DNA from: Streptomyces laurentii
GTDB lineage: Bacteria; Actinomycetota; Actinomycetes; Streptomycetales; Streptomycetaceae
Assembly (NCBI GenBank): GCA_002355495.1
Contig: AP017424.1
Location: 6,761,501-6,825,500 of the forward strand
Length of the DNA stretch: 64,000 nucleotides
Direction: 5' to 3'
This document shows positions 1 through 8,495 of this stretch, piece by piece; positions within the stretch are counted from its first letter, which is position 1, and the number at the start of each line of letters is the position of its first letter. Below the pieces are notes generated by a model. The model saw only the letters and a list, made by a program, of their open reading frames with translations. It did no database searches and was not told the origin of the DNA. The position numbers and the translations under genes were made by a program.

Positions 1-147
1 GGGGCCGGGGTCGTCTGCCGCCGGACGGTCCAGATCCAGTTCGCGGTGTCGACGTCCCCGACTCGACAGCCGGAGACTTCGCCGATGCGTGCCGCGGTGC
101 ACGCGGCGAACAGGACGACGCTACCCCAGGCACTCGCGGCCCCACCT
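1..147 (-). pseudogene. Tyrosine recombinase (integrase) fragment, runs off the left edge
   Basis: Read on the minus strand, about 45 residues resemble the catalytic core of phage-type tyrosine recombinases: AWGSVVLFAACTAARIGEV followed by GCRVGDVD. The Arg in AARIGEV would be the first catalytic arginine. The C-terminal half lies outside the window. Upstream, towards higher coordinates, the frame stays open for a short distance but no longer looks like an integrase, so the 5' part seems lost. Positions 148-368, between this fragment and the IS, hold no gene I can recognise. It is probably the relic of an integrative element. It could instead be an intact 3' end with a diverged N-terminus. 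Confidence 0.4.
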
Positions 148-370
148 CTTCTTCTCGTCCGGTTTCGGAGACCAGATAGGGGTGGTGCGGCCCGAAGACG
201 CGACGGCGACGGGGCCCGCGGACGGGTCCCCGATCGTCGAGACACGCGTCGACGGCCTGGTGGACACCGGGCCCTTTTCGGAGGCCGGCGCCACCCCTCC
301 GCAGCGGGCCCCCGGACATCGGCCCGCCGGTGGCGCCCTCATGTCCCTGGGCATCGTCGACCTCGTACTA

Positions 371-1595
371 GTGCCGCATCAGGCAACGTTTGCCCTGGTG
401 ACGACTTCGCGTAGGCGTTGGTCGGTGGCGTGCTTGTTCCGCCAGATGAGGTAGCGGCGGATCATGCTGCCCTGGGCCTTGTGGCTGGGGTGGTCGGTGC
501 CGTCTAGGGCGAAATAGCGCAGGGCGGTGAACTGGGCCTCGATCCGGTTGAGCCAGGAGCTGTTGGTCGGGGTGTAGGCGATCTCGACGTTGTTCGCCGC
601 AGCCCACGTCCCGACCCGCTGGCACCGCTTCGTCGTCAGGTGCGGCGAGTAGTTGTCACAGACGATCGCGATGCGTACGTCCGTCGGGTGCAGCGAGCGC
701 AGGTAGCGGCAGAACTCCAGGAACTTCGAGCGGTTCTTCGTCTTCTTGATGTGACCGTAGAGCTGGTCCTTGGCCAGGTCGTAGGCGGCGAACAGGTGCC
801 GGACCCCGTGCGGACGGCTGTAGGTCGCCCGCCTGCGGGGCCGGGGCTCGCGGTCGGGGTTCTTGTGCCGGCCGCCGCGTTCGGCCCACTGCCGTCCGGG
901 GTGGGGCTGGAGGTTGAGCGGGCCGAACTCGTCCATGCAGAAGATGACTTCGGGCTCGCCTTCCTCGGGTGTCACCTCGCCGTCGGCTATCGCGTAGAGA
1001 TGTTCGACCCGGGCCTTCTTGGCCGCGTAGTCAGGGTCGCGGGAGGTCTTCCAGGTCTTCACGCGTTGAAAGGAGACGCCCTCCTCGCGGAGCAGGATCC
1101 GAAGGCCCTCGTGGCTGATGTCATCGACCACCCCCTCGGCGACCAGGAAATCGGCCAGTTTCGCCAGGCTCCAGGTCGAGAACGGCAGGCCGTGCTCGGC
1201 CGGCTTGGACTTCGCGATCTTCTTGATCTCCCGGCGTTCGGGCAGCGTGAACGTCCTGGGCCGGCCGCCCTTGTACTTCGGATAGAGAGAGTCGAAGCCG
1301 TCGGAGTTGAAGTTGTGGATCACATCCCGGACCCGGTCCGCGCTGGTGAACGTCACCTCCGCGATCTTCGCCACGTCCATGCGCTGGGCGGACAGCAGCA
1401 CCATCTGGGCCCGCCGCCAGGTCACCACCGACCCGGTTCCCCGGCGGACGATCCGAAGCAGCCGTCGCCCCTCATCTTCATCAATCTCACGGACTCGCAC
1501 ACGTTCAGCCACGTGATCATTCTGATCGCCCGGAGCTGCCAACCGCAGCGACCGGGCGACTCGTCACGAGAGGCGAAGGTTGCCTGATGCGGCAC
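371..1595 (-). mobile_element. IS630-family insertion sequence, complete
   Basis: A 1225 bp element is bounded by inverted repeats at 371-394 and 1572-1595; 22 of 24 positions pair, starting GTGCCGCATCAGGCAAC at each end. It is flanked by a TA dinucleotide on each side (369-370 and 1596-1597), the target duplication known for the IS630/Tc1/mariner group. One transposase gene fills the element on the minus strand. Intact ends, an intact ORF and a clean duplication indicate a fairly recent insertion. Confidence 0.9.
379..1542 (-). CDS. IS630-family DDE transposase
   Basis: The 387-residue product catalyses cut-and-paste transposition of the surrounding element. The N-terminus (about 20-160) carries helix-turn-helix segments and a GGRPRTF linker typical of IS630 transposases. 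The DDE catalytic triad is visible: D204 in IFCMDEFG, D296 in IVCDNYSPH and E335 in NRIEAQF, with the conserved PTNSSWLN just before the Glu. The frame is uninterrupted and ends eight bases inside the left inverted repeat. The start used is the first in-frame start; GTG at residue 11 (VAERV) is an alternative. No partner gene is needed in this family. Confidence 0.9.
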   Translation of the reverse strand: MAAPGDQNDHVAERVRVREIDEDEGRRLLRIVRRGTGSVVTWRRAQMVLLSAQRMDVAKIAEVTFTSADRVRDVIHNFNSDGFDSLYPKYKGGRPRTFTLPERREIKKIAKSKPAEHGLPFSTWSLAKLADFLVAEGVVDDISHEGLRILLREEGVSFQRVKTWKTSRDPDYAAKKARVEHLYAIADGEVTPEEGEPEVIFCMDEFGPLNLQPHPGRQWAERGGRHKNPDREPRPRRRATYSRPHGVRHLFAAYDLAKDQLYGHIKKTKNRSKFLEFCRYLRSLHPTDVRIAIVCDNYSPHLTTKRCQRVGTWAAANNVEIAYTPTNSSWLNRIEAQFTALRYFALDGTDHPSHKAQGSMIRRYLIWRNKHATDQRLREVVTRANVA

Positions 1596-1601
1596 TAGCC
1601 C

Positions 1602-1712
1602 GATGACAAGGCTGGCCGCGCCGCCCACCTTCCAGGAGAGGAAGCTGCGATCTTTGCCCAGGCGGACGAGCTCAACGCCCACATCGCTCGGTTCCTCGAA
1701 CACTACGGGTAG
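1602..1712 (+). pseudogene. C-terminal tail of an unidentified gene next to the IS
   Basis: Directly right of the IS target duplication one frame reads 36 residues ending IFAQADELNAHIARFLEHYG and a TAG stop. Composition and codon use look coding, but the frame has a TAG at the IS edge and no matching frame to the left of the IS. It is therefore the tail of a gene truncated before or by the insertion. The family is not recognised. Confidence 0.35.
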
Positions 1713-1722
1713 GCTCGTAGGT

Positions 1723-1884
1723 ATGGGAATTGACTGGGAGAACATACTCGGCGCAAGCGGTAACGGCCTCGACGATGCCTACGACAGCGCGGTCTCCGCG
1801 GTCATCTACAGCGATGACCCGGTGGAGGACCGTCGGCCACTCCCAGTCGGCGAAGAGCACGACGACACAGACGGCTTGCGCTGA
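1723..1884 (+). CDS. Small hypothetical protein (53 aa)
   Basis: A 53-residue acidic ORF starts MGIDWENILG and ends DDTDGLR, with a perfect stem-loop terminator seven bases after its stop. The product has no signal peptide or membrane segment and no family I recognise. The GTAG just upstream is a poor ribosome binding site, so translation may be weak. The terminator is the main argument that this is a genuine transcription unit. Neighbours are fragments, so context gives no function. Confidence 0.4.
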   Translation: MGIDWENILGASGNGLDDAYDSAVSAVIYSDDPVEDRRPLPVGEEHDDTDGLR

Positions 1885-1890
1885 ACTGAG

Positions 1891-1918
1891 GAAACGCCCC
1901 GGCAAGCCGCGGCGTTTC
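1891..1918 (+). terminator. Perfect stem-loop after the 53-aa gene
   Basis: GAAACGCC pairs with GGCGTTTC, with an inner CGGC/GCCG stem around an AA loop. It lies seven bases after the stop of the small ORF. Confidence 0.6.
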
Positions 1919-1948
1919 GCCGTCAGGTCAGGGGTCAGTCAAGAGGCG

Positions 1949-2238
1949 GCCGAGCTCAACTCTGCGGCTCGAACGCCGCCTTCACCGAACTCGTCATCCC
2001 CGGCAACGGCACAGGTTACGGCCAGCACTACGGCACGGGGGTGCTGCCCGAGCACCGAGGTCACGGCCTCGGCCGATGGATGAAGGCCGAGTCGATCCGA
2101 CAGGCCCACAGGGACTATCCGGACCTCGGTGACCTCCTGACCGACACCGCCGACAGCAACGCGCACATGCGACGGGTCAACGACGGTCTCGGCTGCACAC
2201 CCACGCACACGACACACCAGTATCAGCTCGACCTTTAG
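1949..2238 (+). pseudogene. GNAT acetyltransferase, C-terminal remnant
   Basis: One frame shows the second half of a GNAT N-acetyltransferase: TAFTELVIPGNG, then the acetyl-CoA-binding motif A (VLPEHRGHGLGRWMKAE), then SNAHMRRVNDGLG and the end QYQLDL. The N-terminal half is missing: upstream the frame turns into non-conserved sequence with no start codon before a stop. A terminator-like hairpin follows. The substrate cannot be told. This is a decayed gene consistent with the surrounding debris. Confidence 0.6.
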
Positions 2239-2245
2239 CAGAGAG

Positions 2246-2287
2246 CGGACGGGCCGGACCGGGACATCACCCCGCCCGGCCTGTCCG
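2246..2287 (+). terminator. Hairpin after the GNAT remnant
   Basis: CGGACGGGCCGG at 2246 pairs with CCGGCCTGTCCG ending at 2287 with one mismatch. It sits just after the stop of the acetyltransferase remnant. Confidence 0.5.
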
Positions 2288-2338
2288 TGCTTTCGATACA
2301 CGCCCTAGCGGGATCCTGAGGATCCCCGGCGGGGCAGC

Positions 2339-3217
2339 GTGATCAACGGGCATACTCGGCTCTGTTCAAGGACCGATGCAATTGTCGAGTGCCCATTGTC
2401 GCTCCGTGCCCGTCCTGGTGAGCAAGTCCCTTCTCTGACCGCGCAGACGCAGGCGAGCAACCCGGGTGGTACGACGGCGATGCGGGTGAGGGACCACCCG
2501 GGCCGGCTGTGGCGTGACGAGGACTTCGCCGACTGGTACCCGAGCGACGGCCATCCGGGTCTGCCGCCCGCCCAACTGGCCACCGTCTGCGTGCTCCAGC
2601 TCCTGCTCGGCCTCTCGGACCGGCAGGCCGCCGACGCGGTTCGCTGCCGCATCGATTTCAAGTACGCGCTGGCCATGGAACTGGACGATCCTGGCTTCCA
2701 CCACAGCGTGCCGGCCGACTTCCGCGACCGTCTCACAGAGGACGGCCGGGCCGGCCGTCTCCTCGACCTCGCGCTCCCGCGTCTGAAGGAGGCTGGTCTC
2801 GTCCGCGAGCGCACCACCCAGCGCACGGACTCCACCACCCTGGCCCCGGCCCTGCTCCTCAAGGACCGTGTACCGCACCTTGCGTTCGGCGCGATGGGCG
2901 GTGAAGGGCAGCCGCAGTCACAGGTGGCGATGGTGACCCGGATGGTCGACTTCGGCTACGACGTCCAGCAGGCGATCGAGGCCCCGCTCCGGCTGATGGG
3001 CCGTACCTGGGGAACCCCCTCACGCAACCTGACTTCGGAGGGCCGCATCGGCGACGAGATCGTCCGCGAACTGAAGCGACGCGGGCAGCCGGTCCAGCCC
3101 GTCACCGGCTGGGACGACAACACGGGTCACGCCCAAGCGATCCGCGTCGACCAACGCCACGGCTTCTACGAAGGAGGCGCGGACCCCCGCGGTGACGGAG
3201 CCGCCCTCGGCTACTGA
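2339..3217 (+). pseudogene. IS1182 transposase fragment fused in frame to a gamma-glutamyltranspeptidase tail
   Basis: The open frame of 292 codons is a chimera. Up to about 2834 it is the N-terminus of an IS1182-type transposase: PLSLRARPGEQVPSLTAQ, LWRDEDFADWYP, then LQLLLGLSDRQAADAVRCRI and ending KEAGLVRERTTQRTDST. From about 2837 it is the C-terminal end of a gamma-glutamyltranspeptidase: TLAPALLLKD, LAFGAMGGEGQPQSQ, then GRTWG, WDDNTGHAQAI and GGADPRGDGAALGY just before the stop. Both parents are truncated, so neither activity is expected: the transposase lacks its catalytic domain and the peptidase its autoprocessing Thr. The junction most likely arose by transposition or deletion within a ggt gene. 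Confidence 0.75.
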
Positions 3218-3314
3218 CCTCGACCGGCCTTCCCGCCGACCCCACGTCCACAGCGGATCCAGCCCAGCCCCACCCGTGGTGCGTCCTGCCCGGAGCCCCT
3301 GGCCCCGCCGGATA

Positions 3315-3349
3315 CCGGCGCGGCGCCGGTGGGGAGGGCGCCGCGCCGG
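3315..3349 (-). terminator. Strong hairpin downstream of the secreted crystallin-like gene
   Basis: A 13-base perfect stem (CCGGCGCGGCGCC pairing with GGCGCCGCGCCGG) encloses a nine-base loop. It lies 18 bases after the stop of the minus-strand gene at 3368. Confidence 0.7.
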
Positions 3350-3367
3350 CCGGATGAGGCGAATAGG

Positions 3368-3973
3368 TCAGCGGTCGAAGCTGACCGAGCTGGCCTGGTC
3401 GTTCATGGCGTCGCCGACGTAGGGGACGTTGCCCCGGAAGGTCTGGCTGAAGCCGATGAAGTTGGCGTGCTGGTAGAGGGTGACGTCGCACTGGCCGGAG
3501 GCGGTGGAGCTGATCGAGTCGTTCCAGCCGTCGTACAGGTTGGCGAACTCGGGGTAGCGGAAGCCGCAGCCGAGGCTGCCCAGCAGGCTGAGCGAAGAGC
3601 CGCCGAAGTCCTTGTCGCTGTAGACGGTGCCGAGGACCCGGGACGTGGCCTGCAGGCCGGCCTCGGAGTTCTTGGTGAGCTTGAGGCCGTGTTCGCCGCG
3701 CGGACCGCTGAGGCGCTCCTGGAGCTTCTTGTCGTGCGCGGCGACCCGGGTGTCCTCGGGAGCGTCGGTGACGCGGCCCTTGGTCGCGAACGCGATGGCC
3801 TCCCGGTAGCTGGAGAAGCAGGACATGGCGCCGTTGTCGGTGTCGGCCACGCAGTGCTGCCCGGCCGTGGTGCGCGCGGACGTGGCCTCCTGGGCGACGG
3901 CGGGCGAGGCGACGGCGGCCACGGTGGCCAGGGTGCCCAGACCGAGGGCGGCGAGGGTACGAACGGGCTTCAT
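3368..3973 (-). CDS. Secreted beta/gamma-crystallin-like protein (peptidase inhibitor I36 type)
   Basis: The 201-residue product has a Sec signal peptide (MKPVRTLAALGLGTLATVAAV, cleavage after AVA near residue 27). A middle segment with two cysteines (QHCVADTDNGAMSCF) and a C-terminal domain of about 80 residues follow. That domain (VYSDKDFGGSSLSL, NLYDGWNDSISS, LYQHANFIGFSQTF, then NDQASSVSF) repeats the beta/gamma-crystallin Greek-key pattern. Streptomyces proteins of this kind are annotated as peptidase inhibitor family I36. The start is supported by a near-perfect AGGAGGAA site seven bases upstream. It is a monocistronic unit ending in a strong terminator. Inhibitory activity is inferred from family naming only; a structural or Ca-binding role is possible. 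Confidence 0.75.
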   Translation of the reverse strand: MKPVRTLAALGLGTLATVAAVASPAVAQEATSARTTAGQHCVADTDNGAMSCFSSYREAIAFATKGRVTDAPEDTRVAAHDKKLQERLSGPRGEHGLKLTKNSEAGLQATSRVLGTVYSDKDFGGSSLSLLGSLGCGFRYPEFANLYDGWNDSISSTASGQCDVTLYQHANFIGFSQTFRGNVPYVGDAMNDQASSVSFDR

Positions 3974-4039
3974 GGAAGTTCCTCCTGAGACGGTGTGCGG
4001 GGCAGCTCTTGCTGCGTCACAGAGACTGCCGCCCCGTGT

Positions 4040-6973
4040 TCACCGGTCGATAAACGCCGCTGCCGCCTGCTCGTTCAGCAGCCCGCGGATCTGCTCGACT
4101 TCCTGCTCGGCCCGCAGCCCCTCGAAGAGTTCCAGGGCGGCCCTCAGACAGGCGCCGGCGCGGGCCCGCTGCCCCAGGTGGACGAGGCTGCGGCCGAGCG
4201 TCCGGAGCAGTCCGCCCTCCAGCATCGCGCTGACCTTGCGGGCCAGCGGAAGGAACGTCTCGGCGGTCCGTGCCGCGAGCGCGTACCGCTCCTCTTCGGC
4301 GTGGAGTTCGGCGATCAGGTTGCCGGACGCGGCCTCGAAGGAGGAGACGTTCAGGGCGCGGAAGAGGGGCAGGGCGGCCTCGGCCCGGTGCAGGGCCTCG
4401 TCCGGGTCCCCGCACAGGCGCAATACCCGGGCCAGGTAGTACAGGCCGATGGCCTTGGATACCGATTCCCGGCCGCCGAGCAGTTCCACCCCGCGCTCGG
4501 CCGCCTCCCTGGCCTCGGAAAGCCTGTCCTGCCGGGCGTAGTTGAAGGCCAGCTCGCCCAGCGCGGTGCCCTCGGCGGTCGCCGCGCCCAGCCTCCGGAA
4601 GAACCGCACCGATTCCTCCCCGTGGGCGATCGCCTCGTCGAAGCGCCCGCGCACCCGGGCGTGGGCGCACAGGGTGAGGTGTGCCGAGGCCCGCAGCCGC
4701 AGGTCGGCGTCCGGGGCGCACAGTTCCAGGCTGCGGTGGAGTTCGGCTTCGGCCTCGGAGAAGGAGTTGGCGTGCCACAGGGCGTTGCCGCGGACGTAAC
4801 GGGCCAGGGCCTCGGACGGCCGGTCGCCCCGGCGGGCGGCGACCTCGGCGACGTGCCAGGCCTGTTCCGCCACCGCCGTGAGGTGGGTGATGCCGGAGAG
4901 CACGGTGTTGAGCCGGTCGACGAGATCGGCGGCCTGGGGCAGCGGCAGGCCGTCGTCGACACACGCACGGGCGATCAACGCCCCCTGCAGGGCGGTCTCC
5001 TCGCGCATCCAGTCGGTGGCCTCCTGGGCGGTGGCGAAGGACAGCCCCGGGGAAGCCGGTGCGATATCGATGAGCGTACGCTCGTCCGGCTCGGCGGAGT
5101 GCGCGACCGCGTCGGCGGTGCGAGCGGTGGCAAGGCAGAAGTCCAGCAGGCCGGCGAGGGCCCGGGTCGTCGTGCCGGGAGAGTCCTGACGGGCGCTCTG
5201 GACCCGCGCGAAGGCACGGACGAGGTCGTGGAACTGGTAGCGGCCCAGGTGGTGCGACTCCAGCAGATTGAGTTCGACAAGGGATTCCAGGAGCTCCTCG
5301 GCCTCGTCGGTACCGATCCCCAGCAGGGCGGCCGCGCTCGGCAGGGCGAGATCGGGGATCTCCGGGACGGACAACAGCCTGAAGGCGCCGGCCTGTTCGG
5401 GAGTGAGGGTGGTGTACGAGAGCTCGAAGGCGGCGTCCACCGCGGCGTCGCCGGTGCGTAGTTCGTCGAGGCGTCCGCGTTCGTCCGCGAGCCGCCGGAC
5501 CATGTCCGAGAGCGGCCGGCCGGGTTCGGCCGCCAGGCGGGAGGCGACGATCCGCAGGGCGAGCGGCAGGTGTCCGCAGGCCGCCACGAGCGCGACGGCC
5601 GCCTCCGGTTCGGCGTCCACGGCGCGATCGCCGACGGTCTGCCGCAGCAGGCCGAGGGCTTCCTCGGGCGGCATGACGTCCAGCCGCAGATGGTGCGCCC
5701 CGGCCAGGCCGGGGAGCCATGCGCGGCTGGTGACCAGGACGGCGCAGTCGGCGGCCCCGGGGATCAGCGGTCTGAGCTGTTCGCTGGAGGCCGCGTTGTC
5801 CAGCAGCAGGAGCATCCGGCGGTCGGCCAGCAGGGTGCGGTAGAGCGCGACACGTTCGTCGGCGTCCTCGGGGACGTCCTCGTCGGCGATACCCAACTCC
5901 CGTAGGAAGCCCTCCAGTACGCGGTGGGGCTCCAGGGGTTCGGCGTCGGCGCCGCGCAGATCCACGTACAGACGCCCCTCGGGGAAGGCGGCGCCGCCGA
6001 GCCCTTGGGCGGCCTGCACGGCGAGCGCGGTCTTCCCGACGCCTGCCATGCCGTTGACCGCCGAGACGACGACGGCCGTGGCGTCCGGCCTGGTCAGCAT
6101 CGCGGTGAGCGCACGGAGCTGCTCGTCGCGCCCGGTGAAGCCGGGGACGGGGGAGGGGAAGGCGCCGCCGGAACCCGGCGTCCGGGGCCCGGGGCCGGTG
6201 GTGTCGGGACGCCGCAGGCCGGGATCGGAGCGCAGGATCCGCAGGTGCAGCGCGGTCAGTTCGGCACCGGGCGCGGTGCCCAAATAGCGCCGGGTGTCCT
6301 CCAGGACGCCCAGCGCCTCGGCCTGGCGGCCGGAGCGGAACAGCGCCAGCATCTGTACCGCGCGCAGCGGCTCGCTGGCCGGGAACTCCATGACCCAGAC
6401 GCCCGCTTCAGCGGCGAGGTCGGGCCGGTCGCCCAGTTCGGCGTCGAGACCGAGCCGGGCCTCCAGCAGGGACCGCCGTACCCGCTGAAGGTGTACGCGC
6501 AGGCTCCGGGCGTGGGGCCCGTGCAGCCCGGCCAGCGGCTCGCCCGTCCACAGGTCCAGCGCCCCCGCGAGGACGTCCCGGGCCTGCTCGGCGGTGCCGC
6601 CGGCGGTCCGGATCTCCTCGGCCCGCGCCTGGGCGCGTTCGAAGGCCCAGAGGTCCACGGCACCGGCGGGGGCGCGCAGCGCGTAGCCGTCTCCGACGGT
6701 GACGAGTGCCGGCTCGGTGGTGTGCCGGGCCAGGGCCCGGCGCAGCCGCCACACATGGGTACGGACCGCGTGCTCCGCACGGGCCGGCCGGTCACCCTCG
6801 TCCCACACGGCGTCCACGAGCAGCGGCAGCGACACCGCCCGCCCGGCCGCGGCCAGCAGCACCGCGAGCACTTCGTGCGAGCGGGGCTGTCCGAGGTCGA
6901 CCGGGGCGCCGTCGCACCAGGCCCGCACCGGGCCGAGCAGGGCGAATCTCAGTCCCGAGGCGGGGGCGTTCAC
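4040..6973 (-). CDS. AfsR/SARP-family regulator with NB-ARC and TPR domains
   Basis: The 977-residue product is a Streptomyces antibiotic regulatory protein of the large AfsR type. The N-terminus (about 1-95) is an OmpR-like winged helix (LRFALLGPVRAW ... VRTHVWRLRRAL), followed by the bacterial transcriptional activation domain (about 100-250). An NB-ARC ATPase (about 280-600) has Walker A GMAGVGKTAL and Walker B-like MLLLLDNAA. The rest is a TPR array. I chose GTG at 6973 because its codon overlaps the stop of the upstream lectin gene (GTGA), and residues after it match the usual N-terminus; an open frame extends 44 codons further. Family members activate secondary-metabolite genes. No biosynthetic cluster is adjacent, so the target is unknown. 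Confidence 0.85.
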   Translation of the reverse strand: MNAPASGLRFALLGPVRAWCDGAPVDLGQPRSHEVLAVLLAAAGRAVSLPLLVDAVWDEGDRPARAEHAVRTHVWRLRRALARHTTEPALVTVGDGYALRAPAGAVDLWAFERAQARAEEIRTAGGTAEQARDVLAGALDLWTGEPLAGLHGPHARSLRVHLQRVRRSLLEARLGLDAELGDRPDLAAEAGVWVMEFPASEPLRAVQMLALFRSGRQAEALGVLEDTRRYLGTAPGAELTALHLRILRSDPGLRRPDTTGPGPRTPGSGGAFPSPVPGFTGRDEQLRALTAMLTRPDATAVVVSAVNGMAGVGKTALAVQAAQGLGGAAFPEGRLYVDLRGADAEPLEPHRVLEGFLRELGIADEDVPEDADERVALYRTLLADRRMLLLLDNAASSEQLRPLIPGAADCAVLVTSRAWLPGLAGAHHLRLDVMPPEEALGLLRQTVGDRAVDAEPEAAVALVAACGHLPLALRIVASRLAAEPGRPLSDMVRRLADERGRLDELRTGDAAVDAAFELSYTTLTPEQAGAFRLLSVPEIPDLALPSAAALLGIGTDEAEELLESLVELNLLESHHLGRYQFHDLVRAFARVQSARQDSPGTTTRALAGLLDFCLATARTADAVAHSAEPDERTLIDIAPASPGLSFATAQEATDWMREETALQGALIARACVDDGLPLPQAADLVDRLNTVLSGITHLTAVAEQAWHVAEVAARRGDRPSEALARYVRGNALWHANSFSEAEAELHRSLELCAPDADLRLRASAHLTLCAHARVRGRFDEAIAHGEESVRFFRRLGAATAEGTALGELAFNYARQDRLSEAREAAERGVELLGGRESVSKAIGLYYLARVLRLCGDPDEALHRAEAALPLFRALNVSSFEAASGNLIAELHAEEERYALAARTAETFLPLARKVSAMLEGGLLRTLGRSLVHLGQRARAGACLRAALELFEGLRAEQEVEQIRGLLNEQAAAAFIDR

Positions 6974-7496
6974 CGGCCGGAGACGCCGCAGGGGAACTGA
7001 AGGCCGTAGGACGACGACCAGAGCGGGACGAGGTAGGGGGCCTCGCTGTCGGACCCCGACAGGATGTTCATGACGCCGTCGGAACGGAGGGCGAGTTTCG
7101 TCCACGGCATGTGCGGGCAGTCCCTGTCACCGGTCCGGCTCTGCCAGAGCGCGCCACCGTCCGGGGCGGTGACGACGAGGTTGCCGTCGGTGCGCAGCTC
7201 GGCCTTGTTGCCCTCGCCGGTGGTCCCGGAGTGCCAACGTAGCTGCTGGTCGGTGCCGTTGGCGCCGACGGTATAGAGGGCGAGGTCGCCGTCCCGCTGC
7301 ATGACCAGGCGGGCGTTGCCGGAGGAGAGGGTCGCGCCGGAGGCCAGGGCGCCGCCGTTGACGAGGGTGTCGGAGGCCGTGGCGGGGTGACGGGTGTGGT
7401 GGCGTGGGCCGTGCCATGGACGGCCGGCAACCCTGCGGCCGCCAGGAGGGCGGCGGCGGCGCGGGTGGCGATCGAGCGGTTCGTTCTCGGTGACAT
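6970..7496 (-). pseudogene. Secreted bulb-type lectin domain protein, apparent frameshift
   Basis: From ATG at 7496 (AAGG site upstream) the frame encodes a Sec signal peptide (MSPRTNRSIATRAAAALLAA ... HATTPVTP). The mature part continues in a different frame: SDTLVNGGALASGATLSSGN, LVMQRDGDLALY, DGNLVVTAPDGGALW. This is the repeated beta-prism pattern of B-type mannose-binding lectins. Restoring one C in the run at 7384-7387 joins both frames exactly at the signal-peptide border. As the break is a one-base loss in a homopolymer, the gene may be intact in the organism. Its stop overlaps the SARP start by four bases, so both are probably co-transcribed. Confidence 0.7.
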
Positions 7497-7572
7497 CGTG
7501 AGACCTTTCGGGTGGGGTGGTCCGTCCTGTGCGGACCGGTCTCGACTGTCGAGGACACCACTGCATAAACGA

Positions 7573-8268
7573 TCAACGACCCATAAACGGATAATCGAGG
7601 CGAGCGCGTGACGGGGCAGTAGCTCGGGAGCTCCACTGGGTGGAGTACTCGATGTGGATCTCGCGGGCGTTGCCGAGGATGCCGGCGTTCGCGTGCAGCG
7701 AGGTGCAGAAGTGCGAGTAGCCGGGGTGCGCGAGGGTGTGGCCCGGGCCCTCGCGGGCGACCTCGAGGAAGAGGCGCGCGGTATCCCGGAACACCCTCGC
7801 GCTGCCGGTCATGAACAGCGTCTCGGCATGGAGATGCTGGTGAAAAAGGTCGCGATTCTCCCGGTAGTGGCAGGCCTCGTAGTCGATCACGGCAGGATCG
7901 GCGTGCTCTGCCTCGGGCAGGCTCACGGTCTGGGGACGGCCGGGGCCGAGGCGGCCGCGGACCTCTTTCCAGCGGGAGGGGGCGAACTGGAGTGAATGGT
8001 GCAGGAGTACGAGGTCCAGGCGGAGGCCGACGGCGTCCGGGGACTCCGGGTGATGGGCTCGCAGGGGCAGGTGAATCAGCGAGCGGGGCGAGCGCGCGGC
8101 GAGCATCCACAGTCCGGCGATGCCGCGGGCGGCGTCCTGGTCGACGTAGGCCCCCACGTAACGGTCGTGGTCGATGAGGGCCGCGTGGTGCAGGGGCCGG
8201 GCAGGCCGGATGACGCGGAACTCGGTGGCTCCCAAGCGGGCCTGATGGATGACGACGGGCAGCTTCAC
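7573..8268 (-). CDS. Hypothetical protein (231 aa)
   Basis: The 231-residue soluble protein starts GTG at 8268 with a GGAG site five bases upstream (MKLPVVIHQARLG) and ends near ARLDYPFMGR. It is rich in His and Arg, with segments such as CHYRENRDLFHQHLHAE and SHFCTSLHANAG, and has no signal peptide or membrane helix. I do not recognise the family. It stands alone: about 75 bases separate it from the lectin gene start and about 230 from the next upstream gene. His and Cys clusters could suggest metal binding, but this is speculation. Confidence 0.6.
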   Translation of the reverse strand: MKLPVVIHQARLGATEFRVIRPARPLHHAALIDHDRYVGAYVDQDAARGIAGLWMLAARSPRSLIHLPLRAHHPESPDAVGLRLDLVLLHHSLQFAPSRWKEVRGRLGPGRPQTVSLPEAEHADPAVIDYEACHYRENRDLFHQHLHAETLFMTGSARVFRDTARLFLEVAREGPGHTLAHPGYSHFCTSLHANAGILGNAREIHIEYSTQWSSRATAPSRARLDYPFMGR

Positions 8269-8388
8269 CTGTGCTCCGGTGGGGTGCGGGGCCGGCTTCC
8301 CGGGCGCGGGCGGCCGCGCTTCACGACGACGGTGCCGTCGATACCGAGGGTCCCCTGCGAGTGCGGTTCGGTGAGCCGACTGCCGTAC

Positions 8389-8414
8389 CCCTCCAGGGCA
8401 TCGCCCCTGGAGGG
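8389..8414 (-). terminator. Perfect 10-bp hairpin
   Basis: CCCTCCAGGG and CCCTGGAGGG form a perfect stem with a six-base loop, about 80 bases after the stop of the minus-strand gene at 8496. It probably ends the WXG operon. The 8269-8495 gap holds nothing else that I can see. Confidence 0.6.
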
Positions 8415-8495
8415 CCGATCATGCATCGCACCGGATCATCCCGGCAACGTGAATATGCCGGGACAGGAGCACCCGGCGCGACGCGGCGCGGCACG

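Noticed and set aside
89..454. Plus-strand ORF of 121 codons at the left edge
   Set aside because: It runs into the IS inverted repeat and has no recognisable domain. The opposite strand shows integrase similarity instead.
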